A DNA stretch of 64,000 nucleotides from a virus: positions 62,001-126,000 of IMG/VR virus record IMGVR_UViG_3300033388_007730. One strand, given 5' to 3'. Below the pieces are notes generated by a model, which was not told the DNA's origin, made no database searches, and was given only the letters and a program-made list of their open reading frames with translations. Of this stretch, positions 48,549-58,329 are shown piece after piece. A program made the translations under genes and the position numbers. How positions within the stretch are numbered: the first letter of the stretch is position 1; each line of letters begins with the position of its first letter.

Positions 48549-49355
48549 ATGGAATATAAATTAGAATTTAATGAGTTGTTTGATTTGTGTTCAAAAAAGA
48601 TAATGTCCAAAGTTCCAACAAAACCAGGTCCTGTAAAAGGAGCTTTCAATGGAGGAGATTATTTGGGTAGACCAGGGAAGGATGTTTTTTTCGCTCTTCC
48701 TGATTTAACTGATGAGCAGATGGAAAAATTAGCGGATGTACTTAGTGACCAATACCCATTTATATCTCCTAATAATCATGTTGGGTATGCTGGATGTATT
48801 CGTTATATATATGGGCAGTTTGAAAAACAAGGAATACTTAGATCAGATGAAGATTTGAAAAGAATGAAAAAAGAAGGTGTAGAATGGGATATTTCAAGAA
48901 AATTTATGCTAATTTTAAAAGATAAATTTCATGAGAAGAAAAATTATTATGGGTTATGTTTATATTATGAAATGGAAGCACATAGGTTAGGTGATGAGGG
49001 GTTCTTGAATAGAGATAAGGATAAGATAAAAGAGATGGAAAAGTATTATCAAGAATCAGTTAGATATGCCATAAAATGTAAAAGTATTAAGCAGATGTTC
49101 ACGCCATATTATTGGGCGTGTATGTATTTTGCAAAGCTTAAAGATCATGAAAAGGGAGAGTACTATGGTGAAAAAACAATGATACAAATGGATCAATTTT
49201 GTCCAAGTGCTAAACAAGGATATTTAGTTAAGGCTGTTGATACTGCTAAGTATTTGAAAAAATCACATCCTTCGAGCTGGAAACCATTGAGAAATTGGCT
49301 TGTTCAGAATAGTGAAAATGATTGTATCAGAAAAATGTTAAAGAAAGTGAAATAA
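48549..49355 (+). CDS. Hypothetical TPR-like protein, 268 aa
   Basis: Residues 120-240 are helical with tetratricopeptide-like periodicity (GLCLYYEMEAHRLGDEG, YYQESVRYAIKCKSIKQ, YYWACMYFAKLKDHEKGEYYGEKTM). The N-terminal 100 residues are unrecognised. TPR-like helices often serve in protein interaction within glycosylation clusters; this is inference. Confidence 0.5.
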   Translation: MEYKLEFNELFDLCSKKIMSKVPTKPGPVKGAFNGGDYLGRPGKDVFFALPDLTDEQMEKLADVLSDQYPFISPNNHVGYAGCIRYIYGQFEKQGILRSDEDLKRMKKEGVEWDISRKFMLILKDKFHEKKNYYGLCLYYEMEAHRLGDEGFLNRDKDKIKEMEKYYQESVRYAIKCKSIKQMFTPYYWACMYFAKLKDHEKGEYYGEKTMIQMDQFCPSAKQGYLVKAVDTAKYLKKSHPSSWKPLRNWLVQNSENDCIRKMLKKVK

Positions 49356-49357
49356 TT

Positions 49358-49969
49358 ATGGAAAGATTCAATATAGATAAAAATATGAAAGATGAACTTA
49401 TAAAGAATACTCATTTCGGTAGAGTTAAAAATCAACCTTATCAAACTATTGGAGAGTTACATGGTTCCAGAGATATGAAGTATAGGTATGAATTTATGGG
49501 TTTGCCCAAGAGCATGGAAGGAAAAACTATTCTAGATATAGGTTGTAATATGGGGATGATTTGCATGGAGTCTAAAAATAGAGGAGCATCTAGAGTGGTT
49601 GGTATAGATTATAATGGGAAAATTATTAATACAGCAAAAAAGTTTTTTAAAGAAAATAATTGCGATGGTGAATTGTATCAATTTAATGTTAACGATGGGC
49701 TTCAAGCTCTTCAAAAGTTAATAGGAGATGATCAGTTCGATTATGTTTTTGCTCTTGCTATATGGGGCACTGTTAAAAAGTTTATTCTATGGAGTATGAT
49801 TAATTATTATTGTACAGACATATGTTGGATGGAAGGACATAATAAAGAAAAGGGCAAAGAAGAAAAGATAAAGAAAGAATTAACTGAAAATTTGATATTT
49901 TCTGATTTATCTTTTTTAGGCAATACTAAAGATAGGGGTATCAGACCCACATTTAGAATGGTAAAGTAA
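49358..49969 (+). CDS. Class I SAM methyltransferase, 203 aa
   Basis: KTILDIGCNMGMICMESKNRGASRVVGIDYN is motif I-II; FDYVFALAIWG is motif IV. Similar DIGCNMG phrase to the gene at 60704. ATG 49358 is chosen over an earlier in-frame start within the previous gene. Confidence 0.78.
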   Translation: MERFNIDKNMKDELIKNTHFGRVKNQPYQTIGELHGSRDMKYRYEFMGLPKSMEGKTILDIGCNMGMICMESKNRGASRVVGIDYNGKIINTAKKFFKENNCDGELYQFNVNDGLQALQKLIGDDQFDYVFALAIWGTVKKFILWSMINYYCTDICWMEGHNKEKGKEEKIKKELTENLIFSDLSFLGNTKDRGIRPTFRMVK

Positions 49970-50610
49970 TGAAAAATTATGATCTAAATCTTACTTCAAA
50001 TAAATATTATAGGGACAGGAAGCATGTAGTGAAAGATTTCGCTAATGTTCTGCCTATAGATTTTAACGGGGAAATTTATAATGGAGATAGGAACAATAAT
50101 AATTATGTAAAAGGAAGATTTTCGTTATTTTTAAAGCCTATTATCGGGGATAAGGGATATAAAATTTTCGTAGGATTTAGAGATAAAGATAGAAAAGATG
50201 ATTTCGTTAAAGCGTTTTCTGAAGACGATATTTTAGTTATTAAAAAAGTTTACGATATTTTGAGTAAGTATGACTTGTGTCCAAAAGTTTATAGTATTTT
50301 CTCAGTCAATGTTAACGTGTATGGATGTTCGTATACTTCTTATGGATTAGAAATGCAGAATATAATAAAAAATGGGAAAGGTTCTAAAAGTCAATTTAAA
50401 GATTTTAAGAGTAAATTGAAAAGAGCTTGTGAAGCAAATGGATTGAAGAGGCTTGATAGGAGAGATAGGAGGACTATACTTCAAGGAGGAGAGGTATCGG
50501 GGTCAATAGAGAATATCATGTATGAGTCATCTATTAAAGCAGATAATGTTGTTTTTGATGGGAAGAATTATATATTATTGGATATAGATCCAATGTGGGT
50601 GATGTTATGA
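49969..50610 (+). CDS. Hypothetical protein, possibly kinase-like, 213 aa
   Basis: The C-terminal KADNVVFDGKNYILLDIDPMW resembles the catalytic N and D-x-D strands of aminoglycoside or LPS-kinase-like folds (DNVxF...YLLDxD). The N-terminal Gly loop is not evident. ATG overlaps the previous stop; the stop overlaps the next start. Confidence 0.4.
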   Translation: MKNYDLNLTSNKYYRDRKHVVKDFANVLPIDFNGEIYNGDRNNNNYVKGRFSLFLKPIIGDKGYKIFVGFRDKDRKDDFVKAFSEDDILVIKKVYDILSKYDLCPKVYSIFSVNVNVYGCSYTSYGLEMQNIIKNGKGSKSQFKDFKSKLKRACEANGLKRLDRRDRRTILQGGEVSGSIENIMYESSIKADNVVFDGKNYILLDIDPMWVML

Positions 50611-51512
50611 AAATATGTATCTCTGAAGACATAAATAGAGTTGATTCCGGTAAGCATAAATTTCTGAACAGATTATCTACAGAGTTAAAAAAGAGTGGTT
50701 GTGAGTTCGTAGATAATGATGCTGATATATTGCTTCATATAGGAAGAAATATAACTGGGAAAAGAGCGAAAAAGATTATAATGAGGGTTGATGGTTTAAT
50801 ACTTAATAAATCCCAGCCCTATGAGAAAAATAATAGGAAGATATTAAAATATATTAATAAAAGTGATGCTGTTATTTATCAAGGTGATTTTTGCAAGCAA
50901 GCATATGAAAAATTCCTAGGGGTTAATAAGAAGAATATATGCATCAATAACGGAGCAGATCCTTCAGAGTTCTTAAAAAGAGATGTGAAGAATTATTTTT
51001 TTACTTATTGTAGATGGAGACCTCATAAGAGGCATAGAAATATATGTGAAGGTTTTGCGAAGTCTGTAGAGAGGGGGCTAGATTCGGTTCTTTATATAGG
51101 AGGCGAGGTAGATCAGAAAGAAAGAATAGATCATCCTAAGATAAACTATTTGGGGTGGATGCCTCTTGATGAGATAAAAGCATGTCTGGGTCATGCTATA
51201 GCTACTATTCATTTATCATGGTTAGATTGGTGTCCTAATTCTATGGTCGAATCAATTACGGCAGGATGTCCTATTATATACTCTGATTCGGGAGGATCTA
51301 AAGAGATAGGCAAATTTGGAGGTATTTCTATTCGTGATACGCAGTGGGATTTTACTCCCACGTTTTTATATGATCCTCCATGGATTAACTCAAATACTAT
51401 AGCTGATGCTTTGATTAAGATAAAAGGTAAAAAAATCAATGTGAATAGAGAAGCATTAAACATTAAAAAAATTTCAGAAGAGTATCTTAATTTTTTCAGA
51501 AAGGTTTTATAG
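50607..51512 (+). CDS. GT4-like glycosyltransferase, 301 aa
   Basis: IIMRVDGLIL, AVIYQGDFCKQAY, ICINNGADPSEF, YCRWRPHKRH, and LDWCPNSMVESITAGCPIIYSDSGG (donor site). Paralog of 43733. ATG 50607 overlaps the preceding TGA; a GTG at 50595 is also in frame. Confidence 0.8.
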   Translation: MKICISEDINRVDSGKHKFLNRLSTELKKSGCEFVDNDADILLHIGRNITGKRAKKIIMRVDGLILNKSQPYEKNNRKILKYINKSDAVIYQGDFCKQAYEKFLGVNKKNICINNGADPSEFLKRDVKNYFFTYCRWRPHKRHRNICEGFAKSVERGLDSVLYIGGEVDQKERIDHPKINYLGWMPLDEIKACLGHAIATIHLSWLDWCPNSMVESITAGCPIIYSDSGGSKEIGKFGGISIRDTQWDFTPTFLYDPPWINSNTIADALIKIKGKKINVNREALNIKKISEEYLNFFRKVL

Positions 51513-51991
51513 TGTCAAAAATTATTACAATATCAACAAGTGATTTGTTTTTTCCGTATCTAGAGTACTTGGAACATTTTTATCAAAATTATTGGAGAAA
51601 AGATGGTAATTATTTATGGTTCGGAAATCATCCTCTTGCCCAATTTGCAGAGGACTATATTAAATATGGCAAAAAAGTTTTAGACGATTTAGATAATCAT
51701 ATATTTATTAAATATGAGTACGATAGATACTCCGAGTCTCCTACTGTTATTAATGATACTCACAAATATAAAGCTTCTCAAAGAATAATGACTATGGTTG
51801 ATTCTATTAGAAAATATGGCTACTGTCAGAATAAGTATGATAAATCAAAATATTTGATAAGGGTATTTAGAGCTACTGACTATAGATATATTCCAGGAAA
51901 AGAAGTTTATGTTTTAAAGAGTAGAAAACATAGGGCATCAGCTTGTTGTAGCTTGGGGATAAAAGAAATTAAAGTGAAGGTTATAAATTAA
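51512..51991 (+). CDS. ParB-like small protein, GTG start, 159 aa
   Basis: VYVLKSRKHRASACCSLGIKEIKVKVI matches the core of ParB/Srx-type domains (G-x-HR-x-A...LG...V.V). GTG overlaps the previous TAG. Similar proteins are at 54292 and 61944. Function in glycan clusters is unclear; some ParB-like domains bind nucleotides. Confidence 0.6.
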   Translation: MSKIITISTSDLFFPYLEYLEHFYQNYWRKDGNYLWFGNHPLAQFAEDYIKYGKKVLDDLDNHIFIKYEYDRYSESPTVINDTHKYKASQRIMTMVDSIRKYGYCQNKYDKSKYLIRVFRATDYRYIPGKEVYVLKSRKHRASACCSLGIKEIKVKVIN

Positions 51992-52635
51992 TGAAAAAGA
52001 GAACATTAATAACTGTTCTGACTTGGAATAGATTAAATCTTACTAGAGATACTATTAAGTCATTGTATAAACATAACACTGATGATTTTGATTTATTATT
52101 TATAGACAATGGATCAACAGATGGGACTATTGAGTATCTGGAGAAAAGATACGAAGTGATAAAAAACAAAACAAATGAGGGTATTTTCAATGCTTCTGTA
52201 AAGGTGTGGAAAGAAGGAGTTAAGAGAGGATATGATTTTATTCTCAATCTACAGAATGATTTTCCATGTGTTCGTAAAATACCTTTTAAAGAGTTGGAAG
52301 CATATATGGATAAGAATAAGAATGTTTGTTACATAAGATTGAATAAAAAGAAGGACAAAAAAATTAACTTAGTAACTAAAAAACCGATTAGATATGGAGT
52401 TCCAGAACTATTAGGAAATTATAATATAAAGAAGTGTAATTATCACATTGGTTTTAATCCCGCATTAATTAGATCATCTATTATTGATGAATTTTCTAAT
52501 TATGATGGAGATAATCCTAGAGAGAGAATTCTTATGAATAATTTTGAAAGAATTGGTAAACAATGTGCTAAGTTATTTCCTGATGTTTTTGATACTCTTA
52601 AACAGGGAAGCCATAAAGGAGATTGGAAACATTAA
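51991..52635 (+). CDS. GT2-like glycosyltransferase, 214 aa
   Basis: TLITVLTWNRLNLTRDTIKSL, LLFIDNGSTDGTIEYL and ILNLQNDFPC (divergent DxD) are GT2 features. Shorter than usual. The start overlaps the preceding TAA. Confidence 0.8.
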   Translation: MKKRTLITVLTWNRLNLTRDTIKSLYKHNTDDFDLLFIDNGSTDGTIEYLEKRYEVIKNKTNEGIFNASVKVWKEGVKRGYDFILNLQNDFPCVRKIPFKELEAYMDKNKNVCYIRLNKKKDKKINLVTKKPIRYGVPELLGNYNIKKCNYHIGFNPALIRSSIIDEFSNYDGDNPRERILMNNFERIGKQCAKLFPDVFDTLKQGSHKGDWKH

Positions 52636-52682
52636 TGAATTTAAAAAAAAGTATATATGGATTTTTGCATGAGGAATTATAA

Positions 52683-53423
52683 ATGAGTCTTATATCAGAA
52701 CAAGAGATGAAAGATCTAAAAAAATCTAATACAGTTGTTATATGGGGCTGTGGCTCTTCTCTTAACGATTTTCCAGATTGGAGTTTTGATAATTTGAAAA
52801 AATTTGACAGTATTTCTTTCAATTGGTTCTGTTTCTCTTGTCACTCAATTACTTATTATTTAGTTAGGGAACAGGCTAATTTAGAAAAAAGAACTAACGG
52901 AGAGGAAAACATAGATAACTTTTATGATATAATGAATTATTCTTATATAAATAGTTGTTTAGTCGTGCATGACCTGTCATTACATTCTCCACATGCATAT
53001 GATTATTCTTCAGAAAAAAATATAGCAAAATTTAATAGCAAGTATGTAGTGGTAAAAGATACTAAGTTGAAAGATAATGATCCAGGTGTTAAATTGTGGA
53101 GAGATAAAAGTATTTTTAAAAGTGGGATATATCATGGAAAAACAACTTTGACAAATGCTTTGCATCTTGCTGTGTGGCTGGGATATAAGAAAATAATTTT
53201 TGCGGGAGTTGATTTATATGATTCAAGATACTTTTGGTTGAATAACAATGATACGAGATATTCTGTTTCTGATAAGAAGAAAGACAGAACTGCTAAACAT
53301 GCCACAGTTAGTGCTGTAATGAAATTAGTAAAAGATGTAAAGAAGTATTATCCAAAAATAAAGATGTATACCTATAATCCTAAGTCATTATTAAAAAATG
53401 TTATTCCGGTGTGGAAGAAATGA
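52683..53423 (+). CDS. GT42 sialyltransferase-like protein, 246 aa
   Basis: VVIWGCGSSLNDFPD (N-terminal loop), GKTTLTNALHLAVWLGYKKIIFAGVDLYDSRYFW (central motif as in Cst-type GT42 enzymes, with ALxLGYKxIYLxGxDxY) and a C-terminal KMYTYNPKSLLKNVIPV, close to the YxxNPxSL end of that family. This is the best GT42 candidate here. It could transfer the CMP-sugars made by the NeuA/NeuB genes. Confidence 0.72.
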   Translation: MSLISEQEMKDLKKSNTVVIWGCGSSLNDFPDWSFDNLKKFDSISFNWFCFSCHSITYYLVREQANLEKRTNGEENIDNFYDIMNYSYINSCLVVHDLSLHSPHAYDYSSEKNIAKFNSKYVVVKDTKLKDNDPGVKLWRDKSIFKSGIYHGKTTLTNALHLAVWLGYKKIIFAGVDLYDSRYFWLNNNDTRYSVSDKKKDRTAKHATVSAVMKLVKDVKKYYPKIKMYTYNPKSLLKNVIPVWKK

Positions 53424-54292
53424 AAAGCATATTATGTGTAACTGACAAGAAGGGTTGGTGTTTGTATAATATTATGAACATCTTAAAGGGATATATGCCT
53501 CAATATAACATAGATGTAATATCTTTGAAAGATAAATTCAAACCTGATAAATATGATTTGGTCTATTATACTCACTTTGCTCTGTATAAAAAAAGATCAT
53601 ATAGCGGTAAAAAAATAGCAACTGTAACAAGTCATAAATGTCTCAATGATATGAAAAAAACTCTCAAGATACTGAGAGAGTTTGATGCTGTATCTGTCAA
53701 TAGTATGATATTGCATGATATATTCAAAGATCATATCAAAAATCTATCTTACACTCCAAGCGGAGTTGATACAAAAAATTTTAGATTTAAGGATAAAACT
53801 AGAAATGATAAAATAGTTTTAGGTTGGGTTGGTAACAGAGATAGAAGTGTTAAAAATTATGACACTATATTCAAACCTCTGAAGAAGGTTATTCGACATG
53901 TAGAGTTTAAGGAAATAGCTACAAGAAAAGGAGATACTCATAAAAAGTTTCTTAACGCTAAGGGAATGGCTGAGTTCTACCATCAGTTAGACTTTTTTAT
54001 CATAACAAGTGATGCTGAGGGGACACCAAATCCTGGCTTGGAAGCTATGTCTTGTGGTGTTCCAATCATATCTACTAGAGTGGGCAATATGGTGGAGATA
54101 GTGGAGGATAAAGTTGACGGATTCTTTTGTGACAATGATATAAGGTCATTCGCTAAGAGGATAGAGAGAGAAAAAAGTATCTCTCATAATGATTATTACC
54201 TAATGAGCAGTAATATCAGAATTAAGATGGTTGAGTGGGATTGGTCGATAATATATAAGAAGTATGAAGATTTTTTTGGAAGTGTAATTTAG
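53420..54292 (+). CDS. GT4-like glycosyltransferase, 290 aa
   Basis: SILCVTDKKGWCLYNIMN, YTPSGVDTKNF, LGWVGNRDRSVKNYD, and SDAEGTPNPGLEAMSCGVPIISTRVGN (donor site). Parallels the gene at 56284. ATG 53420 overlaps the preceding TGA. Confidence 0.82.
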   Translation: MKSILCVTDKKGWCLYNIMNILKGYMPQYNIDVISLKDKFKPDKYDLVYYTHFALYKKRSYSGKKIATVTSHKCLNDMKKTLKILREFDAVSVNSMILHDIFKDHIKNLSYTPSGVDTKNFRFKDKTRNDKIVLGWVGNRDRSVKNYDTIFKPLKKVIRHVEFKEIATRKGDTHKKFLNAKGMAEFYHQLDFFIITSDAEGTPNPGLEAMSCGVPIISTRVGNMVEIVEDKVDGFFCDNDIRSFAKRIEREKSISHNDYYLMSSNIRIKMVEWDWSIIYKKYEDFFGSVI

Positions 54293-54789
54293 TGAGAATT
54301 AAGATACCAGCGATAGGGATCCCACATTATTGGTGGAATAAGAGGGCGTGTAAATATGCTAAGAAATATCCTAATTTAGTTAAGATGGCTGTGTCAGATT
54401 TAGTATTTGGATGTAATCCTCATATTAACTTTTTAAAATATATAGACGATCTTTCAAAAAATGTTAAGGAATCAGAATATTGGGAATACCAGAAGAGGAA
54501 TAAAAAAGAAGAAGTAATTTGGAATAAAATAAAAAAATATAAACAAACTTATAGAAGCATTAAAGATAATGGATTCAATGCTTTAGGTGATAAATATAAT
54601 TCTTCTATTATTGTGACAGATGATGGGTGTAGATTAGATGGGTCTCATAGAGTAGCTATATTGTTTCATCTGGGTATTTTAGAAGTTGATGTTAATGTGG
54701 TAGTTTATGAAAAAGTTTTTTCAAAAAAAGAATCTGAAAAGATTAGAAAAGAAAATTTAGAATATCGAAAAGAGACATATGGATTGTGA
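54292..54789 (+). CDS. ParB-like small protein, GTG start, 165 aa
   Basis: VTDDGCRLDGSHRVAILFHLGILEVDVNVVVYE is the ParB/Srx-like DGSHR-A core. GTG overlaps the previous TAG; the stop overlaps the next ATG by 11 bases. Related to 51512 and 61944. Confidence 0.62.
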   Translation: MRIKIPAIGIPHYWWNKRACKYAKKYPNLVKMAVSDLVFGCNPHINFLKYIDDLSKNVKESEYWEYQKRNKKEEVIWNKIKKYKQTYRSIKDNGFNALGDKYNSSIIVTDDGCRLDGSHRVAILFHLGILEVDVNVVVYEKVFSKKESEKIRKENLEYRKETYGL

Positions 54790-55528
54790 AATAGAAAAGA
54801 AAATATTGATATCTGTTTTAATGACATCGAGAAATAGGTTTAATATGTTGTATAAAAATTGCAAGCAGATGTTTTCTTTAGCTGCTAATTCAGAAAATAT
54901 AGAATTAATTTTATATATTGATAGAGATGACTATGAGACTATTTCTATTTATGAAAAAATGAGAAATGAGAATAGTAATGTTAGGGCTATAATAGGAAAA
55001 AAATTATCGCATTATGGTCATGCTTATAACATATTATGTAAAGAAGCAGGTGGAGATATATATTTTTTTATAGCAGATGATTGTTTGATTAGCAATGAAA
55101 ATTGGGACGAAATTGTTTTGAATGAATTTAATAAAGTAAATGATAAAATATTATTAGTTTACGGGGATGATGGTAATCAAGGTAAAAAAACTGCGACAAT
55201 TGGTTTTGTTCACAAAAACTGGGTAGAAACGATAGGATATTTATTTCCTTTAGATATGATGGTTAAGGTTGGGGATAGCTGGTTAACAAAAGTTGCTCGA
55301 ATTATAGGAAGAGATGTTTTTATAGATGACTTAAAAATTAAACATCTTATAGAAGAAACAAAAAGAAATCCTGTTAAAGATGAGGAGTGGAATAAGAATA
55401 GAGATATTCGTAAAAAAATTAAAAAGTTATTTAGAGAAAGTAAAAAAGTAAAAAATTTGATAAATATGGATGCTATTAAATTGGAACAATTTATAGAAAA
55501 AAATAAAAAAGGAAGCAAAAATGAGTAA
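54779..55528 (+). CDS. GT2-like glycosyltransferase, 249 aa
   Basis: LISVLMTSRNRFNMLYKNCKQMF, ELILYIDRDDYET and IYFFIADDCLISNENW (acidic metal site) define a divergent GT-A fold. The C-terminal 60 residues are Lys-rich helices. Overlaps both neighbours. Confidence 0.75.
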   Translation: MDCEIEKKILISVLMTSRNRFNMLYKNCKQMFSLAANSENIELILYIDRDDYETISIYEKMRNENSNVRAIIGKKLSHYGHAYNILCKEAGGDIYFFIADDCLISNENWDEIVLNEFNKVNDKILLVYGDDGNQGKKTATIGFVHKNWVETIGYLFPLDMMVKVGDSWLTKVARIIGRDVFIDDLKIKHLIEETKRNPVKDEEWNKNRDIRKKIKKLFRESKKVKNLINMDAIKLEQFIEKNKKGSKNE

Positions 55529-56282
55529 ACCATTATTTAGTTTAATAGCTCCTGCTATTAGACCTAAATTTTATGAGAGAGTATATAATTCCATTTCTTT
55601 TGATAACAATATTCCATTTGAAATTATTTTTGTTGGACATAAAAAGCCAGATAAAAAAATGCCAGATAATTTTCATTATATATTCACAAAAGTTAAACCA
55701 TCTCAAAGTCTAGAAATAGCTGCTAGGAATGCTAGTGGGGATTATTTAATACCTGTATCAGATGATCTGCTTTTTTCTGATGGGTTTTTAAAAAACACTC
55801 TTAAATATATAGAAGAGAAAGGAAAGGATGTATTTATTACTTATCGTTTGGCAATTGATGGAGAAATGAAGGATGACTGGATATATCTTTTGTCAGTTAA
55901 AAAACATAAAAAATCACCGATAAGATATACCCGATTAGGAGCATCGGGGGCTTTTGATAGAAAAATATGGCATGAACTTGGTGGAGTAGATAAAAGATTT
56001 TATTATGCTTTCACTGATAGTGATATACAGTTTAGATATAGGGAGACGAGAGACTTTTTCATAACTCCAGATTGTTGGATTAATGAAAGCAGAGATGCCC
56101 ATAAAGGGAGCGCGAGGGCTAGTAAGATTATTAATATTCAGCATGAAAGAAGTTTATTTAATAAATTATGGGTTAAAGATGATAAGTTTGTGGGGAAAAG
56201 ATTGGAAAAAGTTATTCCTTTTGATGATAAAGATATTTTGATAAAGAATCAAGGAAGGAATTCTAAAGGTGGGTGGGACTGA
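55521..56282 (+). CDS. GT2-like glycosyltransferase, 253 aa
   Basis: LFSLIAPAIRPKFYERVYNSI, EIIFVGHKKPD, IAARNASGDYLIPVSDDLLFSDGF (D-D site) and GASGAFDRKIWHELGGVDKRFYYAFTDSDIQFRYRE, which has the GGxDxxFxxxxxDxDxxxR acceptor-binding pattern of GT2 enzymes. Confidence 0.82.
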   Translation: MSKPLFSLIAPAIRPKFYERVYNSISFDNNIPFEIIFVGHKKPDKKMPDNFHYIFTKVKPSQSLEIAARNASGDYLIPVSDDLLFSDGFLKNTLKYIEEKGKDVFITYRLAIDGEMKDDWIYLLSVKKHKKSPIRYTRLGASGAFDRKIWHELGGVDKRFYYAFTDSDIQFRYRETRDFFITPDCWINESRDAHKGSARASKIINIQHERSLFNKLWVKDDKFVGKRLEKVIPFDDKDILIKNQGRNSKGGWD

Positions 56283-56283
56283 A

Positions 56284-57192
56284 ATGAAGATTCTTCTTTT
56301 AATCGATAAGCCTAACTGGGCATATCATCATATAGCAAAAGGTTTGATAAAGTATAATAATAGCGGTATAGAATTTGTTTGTCAGCCAATAAAAAAACAA
56401 GATAAGTATATAAAAAAAATATATAAAAAATATGATTTATTTTATGTATTTGGGTACAAGACGTATGGGAAGATTAATTTTTTACCAAAAAATAAAACAA
56501 TGGTTGGAGTTCATTCTTGTAAAGAGTGGGATGATGATAAAACAACACCAACAAATGTGGCCACACCTCAAAAGGATACAATTAAATATCTTAATTCTTT
56601 TTTGAGAGTCGGTGTAGTTTCTCAATATATTTATGATGTGTTAAAAAAATCGGGAGTAAATAATTTATATTATACTCCTAATGGTGTTGATTCTAATTTA
56701 TTTGTTCCACAAAATAAAATTCATAAAGAGTTTACTATAGGATATGCAGGAGTAAAGTCTCATGACTGGTTGAAGGGTATAACGGAGTTTATTATTCCAG
56801 CTTCTAAAAGATCTAAGGTTCAAACTCATTTAGCGCTAAGATTAACGAAATCTCAATTAATGTATGATCAGATGCCTAATTTCTATAATATGTTAGATGC
56901 CTATGTGTGTGCATCTACATCAGAGGGATTTTCATTAAGTGTCCTTGAGGCTGCTTCATGTGGTATTCCCATTATATCCACAAGAGTATCTGGATGTAAG
57001 GAGTTGATAAGACATGGTGAAAATGGTTTTTTTGTCGATAGAAGTGTAGAAGATATTTCTAGAAAAATAGATATCATGAAAGACCTGGAATTTAGAAAAT
57101 TTATGAGTGAGAATATGAGAAAAGATATTGTAGAAAATCATTGTTGGAGTGTTAAAATTGATAAATGGATAGATTTTTTTAAAGGTAAATAA
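56284..57192 (+). CDS. GT4-like glycosyltransferase, 302 aa
   Basis: ILLLIDKPNWAYHHIAKGL, YYTPNGVDSNLF, IGYAGVKSHDWLKG, and ASTSEGFSLSVLEAASCGIPIISTRVSGCKEL. Same design as 53420. ATG 56284 follows the previous TGA by one base; an upstream GTG is in frame. Confidence 0.82.
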   Translation: MKILLLIDKPNWAYHHIAKGLIKYNNSGIEFVCQPIKKQDKYIKKIYKKYDLFYVFGYKTYGKINFLPKNKTMVGVHSCKEWDDDKTTPTNVATPQKDTIKYLNSFLRVGVVSQYIYDVLKKSGVNNLYYTPNGVDSNLFVPQNKIHKEFTIGYAGVKSHDWLKGITEFIIPASKRSKVQTHLALRLTKSQLMYDQMPNFYNMLDAYVCASTSEGFSLSVLEAASCGIPIISTRVSGCKELIRHGENGFFVDRSVEDISRKIDIMKDLEFRKFMSENMRKDIVENHCWSVKIDKWIDFFKGK

Positions 57193-57194
57193 TT

Positions 57195-57899
57195 TTGGGA
57201 ATAACACTTAATAAATATAATTGTTGCGATTTCGGGAAAGTTGATAGTATAGGAGTTCTATGCAGAGGAAAATCTCTTGGTAGCATAGGTAAATATAAAG
57301 AGAATTTTAAAAATATTTTTCTTGTTGGACAACATTATAGATCTCTTAAATTAATAGGTGAGCATATAGATGGTAGCAACATAGTAAAAATTTGGGGCAG
57401 TACTTTTAATAAACCTAGCAATGGTTATAAGAAACAATATGCAAAATATAATATAAGAGATATGCAAACATATCTTGATCCAAATTTGAGTGATCGTAAA
57501 GCATATAAGTTTAAAAAGATTACAAAAACAAATCATGGTTTGTTAGAAGTCTTTCCAAAACCTACTGATTTTAATGAAAGAAATAAAAGGTTTATTTTAA
57601 AGAGAGATCACAGAAGAGGAGAGAGACTTCATCATCCAACAATAGGGTTATTTGCTGTGGATATGGCTTGTGCTTACAAGCCTAAGCAGGTGAATATAAT
57701 TGGACTGGATTTTTATTGTGCTTCTGATTTTGTAGAAGAAAAGAGACATATTAGTACAAAGAAGAATTTTTGTAGAGGACCTTCGATGATAGAATATTTT
57801 GTATTACTTTGTAAGGAAGAGCCAGATATTCAATTTAATTTGTATACATGCTGTAGGAAAATTAAATCTAACAGAAATTTAAATATTATAAGAGTATAG
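57195..57899 (+). CDS. GT42/GT29-like protein, TTG start, 234 aa
   Basis: SIGVLCRGKSLGSIGKY (GxSL loop), HPTIGLFAVDMACAYKPKQVNIIGLDFYCASDF (central motif with GLDFY as in sialyltransferase-like folds). The only suitable start is TTG at 57195, two bases after the previous stop, with AAAGG about nine bases upstream. Confidence 0.62.
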   Translation: MGITLNKYNCCDFGKVDSIGVLCRGKSLGSIGKYKENFKNIFLVGQHYRSLKLIGEHIDGSNIVKIWGSTFNKPSNGYKKQYAKYNIRDMQTYLDPNLSDRKAYKFKKITKTNHGLLEVFPKPTDFNERNKRFILKRDHRRGERLHHPTIGLFAVDMACAYKPKQVNIIGLDFYCASDFVEEKRHISTKKNFCRGPSMIEYFVLLCKEEPDIQFNLYTCCRKIKSNRNLNIIRV

Positions 57900-57900
57900 C

Positions 57901-58329
57901 ATGGTTGATGGTATATATAATTATGTAGTAGATTGTTTGCATAATCTTAATATATATGATGGAGATATAGTCAATCTAAGCGATTCAAATAGGAATGATA
58001 TATTATCAGAAAGAGGTTTTGATAATATATTAAAATTTAAAAATAATAATACAAAATTATCTTTTAAAGATAGTTCTGTTGATATTATTATCTGTTTAGG
58101 GGTGTTAGAAAATTTGAATAGAAAAAAATCTGGCATTCTTGCTATGGAAATAAAAAGAGTTTGCCAGCAAGATGGTTGTATTGTAATTATTGTGCCAAAG
58201 AAAAAGGAGAAAGACAATATTCAATATTTATCTAGCGATGATATATTAGATCATTTTTTTCCTCTTGATATAGCTTTTGATGGATCCTTCAATGATAATT
58301 TAATATTGATGTTTATAAATGAAAAATAG
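57901..58329 (+). CDS. Partial methyltransferase-like protein, 142 aa
   Basis: LSFKDSSVDIIICLGVLENL and AMEIKRVCQQDGCIVIIVPKK resemble the second half of class I methyltransferases (motif IV onward), while the glycine-rich motif I is lost (only DGDIVNLSDSN). Probably an inactive or partner subunit. Overlaps the next gene. Confidence 0.5.
   Translation: MVDGIYNYVVDCLHNLNIYDGDIVNLSDSNRNDILSERGFDNILKFKNNNTKLSFKDSSVDIIICLGVLENLNRKKSGILAMEIKRVCQQDGCIVIIVPKKKEKDNIQYLSSDDILDHFFPLDIAFDGSFNDNLILMFINEK

Noticed and set aside
52635-52682. 15-codon frame between two glycan genes
   Set aside because: TAATG-coupled but with no recognisable content; could be chance.
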